From Acidobacteriota bacterium (GTDB taxonomy: Bacteria > Acidobacteriota > Terriglobia > Acidiferrales > UBA7541), in contig QHYJ01000165.1 of the NCBI GenBank assembly GCA_003223255.1, positions 23,926 through 87,925 of the forward strand: a DNA stretch of 64,000 bases. The letters are read 5' to 3'. Shown here piece by piece: positions 8,043-17,278 of the stretch (positions are counted from its first letter, which is position 1; every line of letters starts with the position of its first letter). The translations under genes were made by a program, and so were the position numbers. The notes under the pieces are model-generated. The model was not told the DNA's origin, did no database searches, and saw only the letters and a list, made by a program, of their open reading frames with translations.

Positions 8043-9665
8043 ATGTCGCGATTTCGCTTTCTTTCTTGGACTGCATTTCTCTGCGCAGCTCTTCTGCCCG
8101 CGGGCTGCGGCAGTTCGTCGAGCCCTGCCCTTAACGGTAAGCCCCCGGGGCCGTCGCCGAGCACCGATGTAATCACCTATCATTACGACAACCAGCGCAC
8201 GGGGCAGAATCTGAACGAAACGACATTGTCGCCTGCGAACGTGAACTCCACGAAGTTCGGCAAACTGGGCGAATTTGCCGTGGACGGCAAAGTGGACGCT
8301 CAGCCGCTCTACCTTTCTACTGTCAATACTTCGAGCCAAGGCACAAAGAATGTGCTCTACGTGGCCACGGAGCACGACAGCGTTTATGCGTTTGACGCGG
8401 ATAGCGCCGGGGCTGGCGCTCCGATCTGGAAGGTATCCCTGCTCGGCGTAGGCGAATCACCGAGCGACGATCACGGCTGCGGGCAAGTGACGCCGGAGAT
8501 TGGCATCACCTCGACGCCAGTCATCGACCGTACTCGCGGCGCCATCTATGTCGTTGCCGTTTCCAAGAACGGCAGCGGCCAATACTTCCAGAGGATTCAC
8601 GCGCTGGGCTTAACTACGGGCCAGGAACTTTTCGGCGGGCCGAAGACGGTCACTGCGTCCTATCCGGGAACAGGCGCGGGCAGCTCGGGAGGAAACGTGG
8701 TCTTTGTTCCCGGCCAATATCTCGAACGGCCTGGACTGCTGGAAATCAGCGGGACCATTGTGACGACCTGGGGATCCCACTGCGACCAAGGACCCTACAC
8801 CGCCTGGGTCATGACCTTCAGCGCGGACACCCTCGCGCAGGCCAGCGTTCTGAACCTCGTACCTAATGGCAGCGAGGGCGGCATCTGGATGTCTGGAACG
8901 GCGCCTGCCGCGGACGTTTCCGGCAACATCTTCTTTATATTAGGAAATGGCACGTTTGACGCCATCTTGGATGCCGACGGGTTTCCAACGAACCACGATT
9001 GCGGGAACTGCTTCGTGAAGCTTTCTTCGACCGTGCCAATGAGCCTGACCGACTACTTCACGCCTTCCAACACCGTCTCGGAGTCTAACGCCGACCTCGA
9101 TTTCGGTTCCGGCGGGCCGCTGCTTTTACCGGACATGACGGACGCGAGCGGAAAAACGCGACATCTTGCAGTAGGCGCGGGGAAAGACGCAAATATTTAC
9201 GTGCTTGACCGCGACAATATGGGCAAATTCAACGCGTCGCAAAATCAAATCTACCAACAGATCAGCGGACAACTCGCCGGCGGCGTGTTTTCCAAACCGA
9301 GCTATTTTAATGGGACGGTTTACTTTGCCGCCGTGGGAGACGCGCTCAAAGCCTTCCCTATTGCCAGCGCAAAACTAGCGACCGCGCCGTCCTTACAAAG
9401 TTCGCACACGTTCAGCTATCCGGGAGCCAGCCCCAGCATTTCCGCGAACGGCGCAACGAACGGCATCGTGTGGGCCGTGGAATATAGCGGCGCGTCGTTG
9501 CACGCCTTCGATGCGACCAATCTCGGGAACGAACTCTATGACTCCAGCACCACTGGCGGGCGCGACAGCTTTAGCGGTAACAAATTCATCACGCCGGTGG
9601 TGGCCAACGGCAAGGTGTACGTCGGCACGCCCAACAGTGTCGCGGTGTTTGGCCTGTTGCCCTAG
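8043..9665 (+). CDS. Beta-propeller lipoprotein (PQQ-like repeats)
   Basis: The product carries a lipoprotein signal with lipobox LPAGC. About 500 residues follow containing propeller-type repeats such as NVLYVATEHDSVYAFDADS, GAIYVVAVSKNG, NIYVLDRDN and GKVYVGTPNSVAVF. These match the PQQ-like/quinoprotein beta-propeller fold. The bona fide PQQ-binding residues of alcohol dehydrogenases are not evident, so it is probably a structural or binding protein on the outer membrane. I prefer the ATG at 8043, which has GAAGG seven bases upstream. The track begins two codons earlier at a GTG. Confidence 0.75.
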   Translation: MSRFRFLSWTAFLCAALLPAGCGSSSSPALNGKPPGPSPSTDVITYHYDNQRTGQNLNETTLSPANVNSTKFGKLGEFAVDGKVDAQPLYLSTVNTSSQGTKNVLYVATEHDSVYAFDADSAGAGAPIWKVSLLGVGESPSDDHGCGQVTPEIGITSTPVIDRTRGAIYVVAVSKNGSGQYFQRIHALGLTTGQELFGGPKTVTASYPGTGAGSSGGNVVFVPGQYLERPGLLEISGTIVTTWGSHCDQGPYTAWVMTFSADTLAQASVLNLVPNGSEGGIWMSGTAPAADVSGNIFFILGNGTFDAILDADGFPTNHDCGNCFVKLSSTVPMSLTDYFTPSNTVSESNADLDFGSGGPLLLPDMTDASGKTRHLAVGAGKDANIYVLDRDNMGKFNASQNQIYQQISGQLAGGVFSKPSYFNGTVYFAAVGDALKAFPIASAKLATAPSLQSSHTFSYPGASPSISANGATNGIVWAVEYSGASLHAFDATNLGNELYDSSTTGGRDSFSGNKFITPVVANGKVYVGTPNSVAVFGLLP

Positions 9666-10141
9666 CTTTTTGTTGACGTTGATTCGCGTCGCCGGATGTA
9701 AATAAACTTCTCTACGCGCGCGCAGACGGTTCCAGAGGCATCCGTCAATTCCACGATATAGCTGCGGTCCACGGAACGCTGTGCGTTCAGGGCCGCACGG
9801 ATGGCGGCCAACTCGCCGTCGTTAATTACGAATCGCGCGTGCAAGGTTTCTCGGCCGGGTTTCAGAAATTCGATCTTCGCGGCTTTGTCCCACACGATGA
9901 AATCCGGCCCCAACCGGCGAATCAGCATGAGCATGTAAATGGGATCAACCGCCGAATAAATGCTGCCGCCAAAGATTGTTCCCACGTAGTTGCGCGTGCG
10001 CCAGGAAAGCGGCAGCTCCAGCAGCACTTCGCTCCAGTCCTCGGCGATATATTTCAGCTGGCCGCCGGTCCCCCGGTAGCAGCCAAAAAGATAGAAAGAC
10101 CAGCAGCGGAGCTTGTTGGAAATGGTTGCTGGCAAGTGCAT
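9662..10141 (-). CDS. DUF4442 hotdog-fold thioesterase-like protein
   Basis: About 159 residues with the DUF4442 pattern: SFYLFGCYRGTGGQLKYIAEDWSEV, RNYVGTIFGGSIYSAVDPIYMLML, then an antiparallel strand set. This family is related to hotdog-fold acyl-CoA thioesterases and acts in the cytosol, with poorly known substrates. The track's longer start (10267) would overlap the end of the upstream SDR gene, so I use the internal Met at 10141, which gives the usual family length. It lies directly downstream of the frameshifted SDR on the same strand. Confidence 0.75.
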   Translation of the reverse strand: MHLPATISNKLRCWSFYLFGCYRGTGGQLKYIAEDWSEVLLELPLSWRTRNYVGTIFGGSIYSAVDPIYMLMLIRRLGPDFIVWDKAAKIEFLKPGRETLHARFVINDGELAAIRAALNAQRSVDRSYIVELTDASGTVCARVEKFIYIRRRESTSTKS

Positions 10142-10214
10142 GACAACGGCATCATATCTGGGAAGGGGGAAGTCTCTAACTGGAAATGAAGCGCTGCTCA
10201 AAAAGGATGCAAGC

Positions 10215-11107
10215 CTATTTGGCAATACCCCCAGGCGCTTTGAATTTTGCCAATCCCGTGATGCCAAAAGCTTCTAGAAGCTCAGCTTGAATTTCGTCAG
10301 TCAGCGCGTTGATGCGCCCGACTCCTGGGCCGCCGGGTCCAATGCGATACCGGAGGTTTCGTTGTGCGGACGGCGTTAGGATGATTTCCAGCACTTTGTG
10401 CGCAATTTCTTGCGGGTTGGCGCGCGAGCTTCGGATCCTCTGCAGGATTTTTGAAGGGCCTTGCGCCATTTCCCCATGCCCGGTCCTGCGTTCGGGGTCC
10501 TCTCCGGCTTCGAGCTTGTCCGCAATCGCCCTCATGTAAGCGCCCGGCTGCAGGATGACGGAATCAATTCCCTGCGAGGCAAGCTCGTAGCGGTACGTTT
10601 CGGCAAGCGCCTCCATCGCAAACTTGCTGGCGCAGTACAGGCCCATCCCGGGAATCGCCAGGCGTCGCGCGCCGCTTACGTGCAAAAGCAGGCGCTTCCC
10701 TGGCGTTTCATTGTTGGCAGCACCGCGCGATTCATGCGCACAACGCCAAAGAAATTCACGTCCAATTGCCGTTGCGCCTGCGCCAGCGTCACCGTCTCGC
10801 ATAAATCCATGATGCCGTAGCCCGCGTTGTTGATCAGCACGTCGATGCGGTCGCACTTGGCAAGGACTTCGTCCACGGCGCGCTCCACGGAAGCATCCTG
10901 GGTGACGTCCAATTCGAGCACTTGTAAATCGGGCGATTCTCGCTTGGCCACTTGTTCCCATTCACGCGCCGCCTCCGCGTTTCGCGTCCTGGCATGCCGC
11001 ATGCGTGCGAAAACATAAAAATTCTTGCGTGCCAGCGTTTCCGCCATCAGCCGCCCGAAGCCGCTGCTTGCCCCGGTGATCAGAACAACTTGTCCGCCGT
11101 TAGACAT
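10215..11107 (-). pseudogene. SDR family oxidoreductase, single frameshift
   Basis: Two overlapping frames together encode one full SDR. The first (from 11107) has TGASSGFG, an NNAGYGIMD motif and VNFFG. The second carries GMGLYCASKFAMEALAE with the catalytic Tyr and Lys and runs to 10215. Around 10,690 the sequence reads GGAAGCGCCTGC; one additional G (GGAAGCGGCCTGC) restores QGSGLLLHVSG in a continuous frame. The catalytic Ser-to-Tyr spacing is normal after correction. It is therefore either a recent pseudogene or a one-base sequencing error. It lies upstream of the DUF4442 gene, perhaps co-transcribed. Confidence 0.85.
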
Positions 11108-11241
11108 GGAGCTAGACCATAGAGAGGAACGGTCAGAACGTAAATAGGGCTAATTTCCAGCGCGCGACGAGTTCTTTGATGGAAACGAAGACCGTTTATT
11201 CGCCGGGAACCGAGGAATGTAAAGAGGAAGTCCTCCAAATC

Positions 11242-11901
11242 CTACCTAGTTCTCAGGTCCCTCAAGAGATGATGGACGAGGCCATTGATATCGCCCTGCG
11301 TCAATGTGAAGGTGTTGTAGCGCACGCGCTTCTCGCCCACCGCGCGATAGACGAGGTGCTTGGTCGATTGCTGGATGAAATCGAAGACAATGGTTCCTTC
11401 GCGGAAACGGATGTGTTCATACCCGACTGCCGCAGGCCCCCAGCCCCAGCTATTCCAGCAGCCGTACGGGCCGCAGACCACACCCGGATAACCGCCATAG
11501 GCAACCGGAACCGTGAAGTTGCGGCGCGCCACGGCAAAGTGGTAATCCACCAGGAAATCGGCCGCCGCGGGATCGCTGATTTGATTGAGGCCCTTGGAGG
11601 CCAGCGTTTGCTCAATGGCCGTCTTTACACGCTGGCGAACCTGTTCGTTATTGGCGTTGTTGTCGCGCTCGACGGTTTCACCACGAGAAATCGCATCGCG
11701 AGAAACGACGGGGCGTGAATCGCGCGGCTTACCTTGCTCCGGAGCCGGCCGCCACGCCCAGGTGGCGAGCTTGCGAATGGGGACGTCGGGATCGCGCGTG
11801 ATTTGCACATAGTCGTCGCAGCCCGCCAGCAAGAGCCCACAAAACAGGGCTGCAACTGCCAAGCGCGATAAATTTCTAAAGCCTATTGTCGAGTGCCTCA
11901 T
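11242..11901 (-). CDS. DUF4136 domain lipoprotein
   Basis: From the ATG at 11901 the protein (about 219 residues) begins with a lipoprotein signal whose lipobox is LLLAGC, so it should be membrane-anchored. The body matches the DUF4136 pattern: a strand-rich start, VKTAIEQTLASKGLNQI, DFLVDYHFAV, a Gly/Tyr/Trp-rich loop, then EGTIVFDFIQQSTKHLVYRAVGE. Such proteins are widespread periplasmic lipoproteins of unknown role. GGAG nine bases upstream supports this start over the track's 12072, which would run into the PilZ gene. Confidence 0.85.
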   Translation of the reverse strand: MRHSTIGFRNLSRLAVAALFCGLLLAGCDDYVQITRDPDVPIRKLATWAWRPAPEQGKPRDSRPVVSRDAISRGETVERDNNANNEQVRQRVKTAIEQTLASKGLNQISDPAAADFLVDYHFAVARRNFTVPVAYGGYPGVVCGPYGCWNSWGWGPAAVGYEHIRFREGTIVFDFIQQSTKHLVYRAVGEKRVRYNTFTLTQGDINGLVHHLLRDLRTR

Positions 11902-11999
11902 GGGAGCGTCCTCCGAGCCGACACCATTACCACTCTGTTGAACACTGGGAAAGGAAAAGAGTTGCGGCCACTTTGCAGGTGCCTGGCGCTGGAACGGTG

Positions 12000-12374
12000 C
12001 TACTGCACGCTTTTCTCGGAGGGGCCCGGCGCGGGAGCATGCCAATCTTCCGGCGGAAAGACGACCGGCCAAAACTTCGGGTTGGGGCTGTCAAACTCGA
12101 AAGCCACGGCGAAATCGCGCTCGGCGGTGTCGTCTACGCGAACCACCCTGCACCTTTGCTCGACCTTGTTCTGCGGGTTAACGAGCACCATTGGCTGACC
12201 TACATGCAATTCCATCTGCATCCTCATGAGTCCGCCGTGGGCGTTGACCACCTGCGTCAGGGCCTCCACCTGCTGGGGTTTGCGGGCCGTGTCTTCCGCA
12301 TTCACCGTGATACGCAGGCGCAGCATCACGCGCTCGCTGCGGCGGCGATTGATCGGGTTGGAGGAACTCGCCAT
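12000..12374 (-). CDS. Short PilZ domain protein
   Basis: This 124-residue protein is essentially a single PilZ-type domain. It has an arginine-rich NRRRSERVMLRL start, the HGGLMRM turn, HVGQPMVLVNPQNK and a final RDFAVAFEFDSPNPKFW strand. The RxxxR element is the usual c-di-GMP contact, but the second motif (D/NxSxxG) is changed to NAHGG, so ligand binding is uncertain. It sits 98 bases upstream of the DUF4136 lipoprotein gene on the same strand. It is one of three PilZ proteins in the window. Confidence 0.75.
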   Translation of the reverse strand: MASSSNPINRRRSERVMLRLRITVNAEDTARKPQQVEALTQVVNAHGGLMRMQMELHVGQPMVLVNPQNKVEQRCRVVRVDDTAERDFAVAFEFDSPNPKFWPVVFPPEDWHAPAPGPSEKSVQ

Positions 12375-12530
12375 AACCGTCTTTCGATGTTGAACTGCCG
12401 GCTCCCTGCGATGACTGACCTTAACTCGTAGCCAATTCTACCGTGGGAGGGGCTCGGCCAATGCTGCCCCGATGGGCAGGCGTTGCGTAAAAGACAGAGC
12501 CGAAACTTGGCGCATCGGGCCCGAAAGCCT

Positions 12531-13142
12531 TCAGCGCTCCGCGGGATTTAGCATCGTCTCGAGGCGAGCTTTGACGCTGGGCCATTCCGAGCCAACGCAG
12601 CTGAAGTAAACCGTGTGCCGGATGCGCCCGCTCGCCGTGATCATGTGGTTGCGGAAGATGCCTTCTTCGCGCGCGCCAATCCGCAGAATCGCCGCGCGTG
12701 AGCGCTCGTTGAGCGAATCCGTTTTCAATTCCACGCGAATACAGCCCAGCGTTTCGAACGCATGCTTGAGCAGCAAATATTTCGCTTCGGTGTTGACCGC
12801 CGTTCGTTGCCATTCGCGCGCCAGCCAGGTCCAGCCGATTTCCACGCGCCGGTGCGTGCAATCGATATTGCCGTAGCGCGTGCTTCCGATCAGCCGTCCC
12901 GTCCGCGGTTCTACCAGTACGAAGGGCAGAGACTTGCCTTGCTCTTGTTCCTGGAGCGCCGTTTCAATATACCCCGCCATTTCCTCGATCGTTCGCACTG
13001 GCGTGGGAACCCAGCGCCACAATTCCGGATCCAGGCCGACGGTCGCAAGCCCAGCAAGGTGCGTTTCCTCGAGCGGCTCCAGTCGTACGTGTTCGCCTTC
13101 CAAGACAACGGGGCCAACAACCATTTCCGTGACCATGGCCAC
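12531..13142 (-). CDS. GNAT family N-acetyltransferase (RimJ/RimL-like)
   Basis: The 203-residue product matches the ribosomal-protein-acetyltransferase-like GNAT subgroup. It shows EGEHVRLEPLEETHLAGL at the start, a central RLIGSTRYGNID strand, EIGWTWLAREWQRTAVNTEAKYLLLKHAFE covering the acetyl-CoA loop region, and ELKTDSLNERSRAAILRIGAREEG. It should transfer acetyl from acetyl-CoA to an amine of an unknown substrate in the cytosol. The track start is GTG; ATGs two and six codons later are equally possible. Confidence 0.88.
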   Translation of the reverse strand: MAMVTEMVVGPVVLEGEHVRLEPLEETHLAGLATVGLDPELWRWVPTPVRTIEEMAGYIETALQEQEQGKSLPFVLVEPRTGRLIGSTRYGNIDCTHRRVEIGWTWLAREWQRTAVNTEAKYLLLKHAFETLGCIRVELKTDSLNERSRAAILRIGAREEGIFRNHMITASGRIRHTVYFSCVGSEWPSVKARLETMLNPAER

Positions 13143-13229
13143 GGAAGTTTATGCCGGCCCGCAAAAACAGCCAGCGCCAATTTGGACAATTCAGCTTATG
13201 ACGGGATGAAGTGGAGACGGCCGGCCTCG

Positions 13230-14175
13230 TTACGCGTAGTAGGAAGCCAGCATGGACCTGCCGCGTATCGGAGAGGAATCGGCCGAGTGGCTGATTCGCG
13301 AGAATTTCCAAACCAGCGAAGCGTCGAGCCAGCCATAGGCACCTTCCTGACGGAGGATTTCCAACGCTTCCTCCCAGGTAAGGGCTTCCCGGTACGGGCG
13401 GTTATTAATCAACGCATTATACACATCGGCGACCTGCAAAATGCGCGCCTTCAGTGGGATTTCCCCGCCGTACAAGCCGTCGGGATATCCTGTTCCGTCC
13501 ACTCGTTCATGATGGTGCCGGATGATGGGAAGGATGGGCCGGAGGGATTTGAGCGGCGCGCAGATTTGTTCTCCCGTAACGGGATGCTGCCGCATGATCT
13601 CAGCTTCCTGCGCATTCAAGCGCCCCGGCTTGAGAAGGATGCTGTTCGGCACCGCCACTTTCCCGATGTCATGAAGCAGGCAGGCGAGCCGCAATTCCTC
13701 CAAATCTTCTTCCGTCATCCCCAGGCTCTCTCCCAGTTGCGCAGCGTGGTCTGCCAAACGGTCGAAGTGCCCGTCCGTTAACGAATGCTTCGCTTCGATG
13801 CTGCGCGCTAGAGTAAGGATCACGGATTTTACCTGCTCATCGATATAGCTCTTGAGCCGCAAAAGCGACTGGATGCGGCCGAGCCCCTCCCCCAGCGAGG
13901 CGGGCATGCCCCAGAAGTCGTCGGCGCCTGCTTCGGACCACCGGCGTGAGTTGATTGAGGGGGTCTTGTTTCAGGCGCCGGCAAAGTTCAGAACCTCGAA
14001 CTTGTGGAAGGTGGTCATAGAGTAGGACCAGGTCAGGCTGCAGGCGCAGGCAGAGTTGCCTCGCGGATTCCGGGTGTTCCGCGGTGAAAACGTCGTACTT
14101 TTGATTTTCCAAGAACGCCTTCCAATTTTCGCGTTCCGCCGAAGCTGCGTCCACAAGCAAGATGGTAGGGTTCAC
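13230..14175 (-). pseudogene. Response regulator with HD-GYP domain, frameshifted
   Basis: A receiver-like N-terminus (NPTILLVDAASAERENWKAFL, from a GTG at 14175) is followed in another frame by an HD-GYP phosphodiesterase: LLHDIGKVAVP with the HD pair, RHHHERVDGTGYPDGL and DVYNAL. HD-GYP domains degrade cyclic di-GMP. The frames join near 13,930, where TPVV shifts into SEAGADDFWGMPASLGEG; one extra or two missing bases explain it. The receiver is also atypical: the usual phosphoacceptor position reads LVLLYDHLP. It may be a recent pseudogene or a sequence error in an active gene. It heads the minus-strand group that contains a PilZ gene. Confidence 0.8.
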
Positions 14176-14648
14176 TGAGTCCTCTGCTCAATTTTATTTT
14201 CTTGCTGGAGGCTGGATTTGCGGCGAACTCCAATCCCGGCCCTCAGGGCCTTGGGAACCTCCGAATTATTGGGGACAAGGAGACTTGAGGTAGCTCGGCT
14301 CAGTTAGGTGGTGCTATTGAAAGGCCAAAGGCGGGGGCTTGTAAGTGTCCGAGAATTCGTATCTTGCGAGTGGATGCACAAAAATAACGCGCTTGCACGG
14401 GAGAGGAATTTTCACGGGGCCGGTAAAGTTTACTTGAAACGAGGCACGCTTTCGCCCTTTTTTCGACACGTTTTCGCTCCTTCCTGCGGAATCGTTAACA
14501 AAATTATCATCTTTTGGACGAGTGCCGCGCCTTCCTCAACCGTAATATTCTTTGTGAACTCAGAGGCCACGGAATTCACATGGAATCGCAGTGCTCTCTG
14601 GCGGAGTCGTAAGGTATGATAGAGTCCCTGGGATCACACTAAGCTAGG
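14176..14648. other. Divergent intergenic region upstream of ispH
   Basis: About 470 bases between the divergent HD-GYP and ispH genes. The only plus-strand ORF (14308-14619) has no recognisable content. A TATGAT string at 14615-14620 could be a -10 element for ispH, but no convincing -35 is at the right distance. Confidence 0.4.
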
Positions 14649-15620
14649 GTGCTCATGCAGAACACAAAAAATGCGAAGGTCTTGCTTCGCGTGGGGCCGC
14701 GCGGTTTTTGCGCAGGCGTGGTTCGTGCCGTGGACATCGTCGAATTGGCCTTGGAAGCCTACGGCTCGCCTGTCTACGTGCATCACGAAATTGTTCATAA
14801 CACGTACGTGGTCGAGCAGTTGCGGCGCCGCGGTGCTATTTTCGTCGAAGCCATCGAGGAAGTGCCACACGGTGCGGTATTGGTATTTAGCGCCCACGGC
14901 GTGCCTCCAACCGTCCGCGATGAAGCCAAAGCCCGTGAGTTGAAAGTCATTGACGCCACCTGTCCGCTGGTCACCAAGGTTCATCTGGAAGCCCTCAAAT
15001 TTGCCCGCGAGAAGCGCACCATTATCCTGATCGGCCATAAAGATCATCAGGAAATCATCGGCACCTCCGGCGAAGCTCCCGACCGCACGCTGGTAGTGGA
15101 TTCCGTCGCCGCCGTGGACGCGCTCGAAGTCGAGGACCCGTCCAAGCTCTCCTTCCTCACGCAAACCACTTTGAGCCTTTACGATACCCAGGAAATCGTG
15201 GCCCGGCTTCGCCAGAAATTTCCCGCGATTCAGGGGCCGGCCAGCGATGACATTTGCTATGCCACGCAAAACCGTCAGGAAGCCGTCGAACAAGTGGCCA
15301 AGGACGTGGACCTCATCCTGGTCGTCGGCTCGCCGAATAGCTCGAACTCTAACCGCCTCGTGGAAGTGGCGCAGCGCAGCGGCGTCCAGGCCAAACTCAT
15401 CGATTCGGCATCCGATATCGACATGCGTTGGCTCGAAGGCGTTTCGCGCGTGGGCCTGACGGCGGGCGCCTCCGCTCCGGAAGTCCTGGTCGAACAGGTT
15501 AGCCAGCGTTTGGCCGAACTCGGCTTTACCGATCAGCGCGATTTGGATCTAATCCGGGAGGACGTGCGCTTTACCCTGCCTCCGGAATTGGCGACTATCG
15601 CGCCCGCGCCTCGCCGCTGA
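14649..15620 (+). CDS. ispH: 4-hydroxy-3-methylbut-2-enyl diphosphate reductase
   Basis: IspH catalyses the last step of the MEP isoprenoid pathway, reducing HMBPP to IPP and DMAPP with a [4Fe-4S] cluster in the cytosol. All hallmarks are present: the three cluster cysteines in GFCAGV (residue 21), ATCPLV and DICYATQNRQ; histidines in HHEIVHN, FSAHGVPP and GHKDHQE; and VVGSPNSSNSNRLVEVA near the C-terminus, with LTAGASAPE. At about 320 residues, length is normal. The start may be the GTG at 14649 or the ATG two codons later. The next gene follows on the same strand after a 170-base gap. Confidence 0.97.
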   Translation: MLMQNTKNAKVLLRVGPRGFCAGVVRAVDIVELALEAYGSPVYVHHEIVHNTYVVEQLRRRGAIFVEAIEEVPHGAVLVFSAHGVPPTVRDEAKARELKVIDATCPLVTKVHLEALKFAREKRTIILIGHKDHQEIIGTSGEAPDRTLVVDSVAAVDALEVEDPSKLSFLTQTTLSLYDTQEIVARLRQKFPAIQGPASDDICYATQNRQEAVEQVAKDVDLILVVGSPNSSNSNRLVEVAQRSGVQAKLIDSASDIDMRWLEGVSRVGLTAGASAPEVLVEQVSQRLAELGFTDQRDLDLIREDVRFTLPPELATIAPAPRR

Positions 15621-15790
15621 GAGTTTTGCCGTTGTAGGGGCGCGCTTTAGCCCAGGGATGTCGCGAACTGCTGTAGGGGACATTCGAGCAGGGCCGCGCA
15701 GGACCGGAAAATCTCACCCTGTGGACTTTTTCCGTTCCGGTGATGGTAATACGCGCGCGGCGGTCAGAAACTCTGTACAAGGAGTCTGCC

Positions 15791-16795
15791 TTGGCGGTCA
15801 AGATCGTCCGTCAGCCGAAGAAGATTGCCTTGATTGGCTCGCCTTCCAGCGCCGCCGCCTTTTCCCTCGGCAGTGAAAAAGCTCCCGCCGCCTTGCGCGC
15901 CGCCGGGCTTGTCGAACGGCTCCAGGGCGCCGGTTACGAGGTCATTGACCACGGCGACTGCGTGCCGCGCCTCTTTGCCGATGATGAGGAGCACCGCCGT
16001 GCGCGCAATCTCTCCGAAATCGTCGCCGGTCTCAACGATCTAAAGCTGCGCGCGGAATTAGCCGTGAAGAGCGGCGCCCTGGTGCTGGTCCTTGGCGGCG
16101 ATTGCGCGCAAGTGATTGGCCTCCTGGCCGCCGCCCGCCGTTACCATCACCACCTGAGTCTTGTGTGGGTCGATCGCGATGCCGATCTGAACACGCCCGC
16201 TTCCACGCCCTCCGGCCGTATCGACGGCATGGTCGTCGCGCACATTCTGGGCAAGGGCGCGCCGGAACTCGTCCGTTTCTGGGGAGAGCCGCCGCTGGTG
16301 CGCGAACCCGACGTGACGCTTTTCGGCCTCGAACGGCTCGATCCTCCGGAACAGGAGTATTTGGCCAAGTCCCCCATGCGCCACAACTATGCGGGAGACA
16401 TTCAATTCAAGGGCGGCGCCTGCGCGGCGCAGGATACTCTTTCGCACATGCATGCCGACGCGCACGATTTTGTGCTTCATCTGGACGTCGACGTCATCGC
16501 GCAGGAGGATTTTCCTGCCGTCAATGTTCCCGGCAGCGGCGGTCTGCGCTTCGAAGATGTTCGCTCGGCGCTCCTCGAATTCGCGAAGCACAAGAATCTG
16601 CTGGGCCTCGACGTCGCCCAGTACAATCCCGAAAAAGACCCCGACGGCAGCGGCGCAAAAAAACTCGTCGACCTCCTAACCGAGATTCTCGCCGCGCGCC
16701 TCCAAGCCTTCGAGACTCTCGCGCCCGAACCCGCCCCCGGCGCCAGCGGCCCAGCTGGCCCCACCGAAGTCTCCTCCTCCGGCTCCGCCGCGTAG
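15791..16795 (+). CDS. Arginase/ureohydrolase-fold protein with altered metal ligands
   Basis: The fold is clearly arginase-like: LGGDCAQVIG, WVDRDADLNTPASTPSGRIDGM, LHLDVDVI and a GLDVAQYNP segment in the right order. Key positions differ, however. GGDHS is GGDCA (Cys105), DxHxD is D128-R-D130-A-D132, and the late Glu of VEVNP is Gln. In arginases the two histidines bind the manganese pair, so activity as a normal ureohydrolase is doubtful. I chose the TTG at 15791 because AAGGAG lies six bases upstream; the track's ATG at 15740 has no such site. The C-terminus is a Pro/Ala/Ser-rich tail. Confidence 0.8.
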   Translation: MAVKIVRQPKKIALIGSPSSAAAFSLGSEKAPAALRAAGLVERLQGAGYEVIDHGDCVPRLFADDEEHRRARNLSEIVAGLNDLKLRAELAVKSGALVLVLGGDCAQVIGLLAAARRYHHHLSLVWVDRDADLNTPASTPSGRIDGMVVAHILGKGAPELVRFWGEPPLVREPDVTLFGLERLDPPEQEYLAKSPMRHNYAGDIQFKGGACAAQDTLSHMHADAHDFVLHLDVDVIAQEDFPAVNVPGSGGLRFEDVRSALLEFAKHKNLLGLDVAQYNPEKDPDGSGAKKLVDLLTEILAARLQAFETLAPEPAPGASGPAGPTEVSSSGSAA

Positions 16796-16824
16796 CGGGG
16801 GGCTTCAGCCGGGTATTTTAGATT

Positions 16825-16846
16825 GCGGCGGCTCGACGCCGCTTTT
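16825..16846 (+). terminator. Intrinsic terminator after the arginase-like gene
   Basis: GCGGCG and CGCCGC form a 6-bp stem around a GCTCGA loop, which can extend slightly. TTTT follows directly. It lies 30 bases past the stop codon on the plus strand. Confidence 0.65.
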
Positions 16847-16860
16847 GCCCACCGCAGTGG

Positions 16861-16876
16861 CGGGTCTTCAGACCCG
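16861..16876. repeat. Short GC-rich hairpin element
   Basis: CGGGTCTTCAGACCCG forms a tight stem-loop just after the terminator. Similar hairpins are scattered through intergenic DNA of related genomes, so it is likely a REP-like element rather than a gene-specific signal. Confidence 0.45.
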
Positions 16877-16924
16877 TGCTCTTTTGTGCCCTCTCTTTTG
16901 TATCGGCGGCCTTCCCGCCCGCGG

Positions 16925-16952
16925 TGTCATTCCGAGGGCAGCGAGAAATGCC
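16925..16952 (+). repeat. Dispersed intergenic repeat, copy 1
   Basis: TGTCATTCCGAGGGCAGCGA and the next few bases match the element found inverted at 24134-24161 and a shorter piece near 25017. It lies in the gap before the VapC remnant. Such sequences recur in acidobacterial intergenic regions. No coding or transposase link is visible. Confidence 0.6.
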
Positions 16953-16966
16953 TCTTCATCCAGCCT

Positions 16967-17278
16967 TCACTTCGTCCAATCCTCCGCCTTCAACTTCAAT
17001 CTCTTAATCCGCCCAAACGCATGGTCATTCGTAATCAGAATCAAATTCAGCGCGAGCGCATGCGCTGCAATCATCACCGCTAGGCTCCCCATCAGCCGGC
17101 CCTCGCGCTCGAGCGAAAGATCTCCAACTAACCACTCTGTTTTCAATCGGTTCCGCACATGATTCTCGAGCAGCTTGAGCTTGATTCTCTTGCCCAACCG
17201 GGCCATCACCACCTCTTCGCTACCAATCACTTCCACACCCTTTCTCGTGCAACGGCGGGCGTGCCTTCTTTTCTGCAT
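16967..17278 (-). pseudogene. Remnant of PIN-domain toxin (VapC-like)
   Basis: Only the C-terminal half of a PIN domain can be read. EREGRLMGSLAVMIAAHALALNLILITNDHAFGRI aligns with the end of VapC ribonucleases. The N-terminal acidic motif (usually LLDTN) is absent, and the conserved acid before IAAHA is replaced. No antitoxin gene is next to it. It is best read as a decayed toxin gene without activity. Confidence 0.6.

Noticed and set aside
12762-13781. 339-residue plus-strand ORF
   Set aside because: It overlaps the GNAT and HD-GYP genes in antisense, and both have clear motifs.
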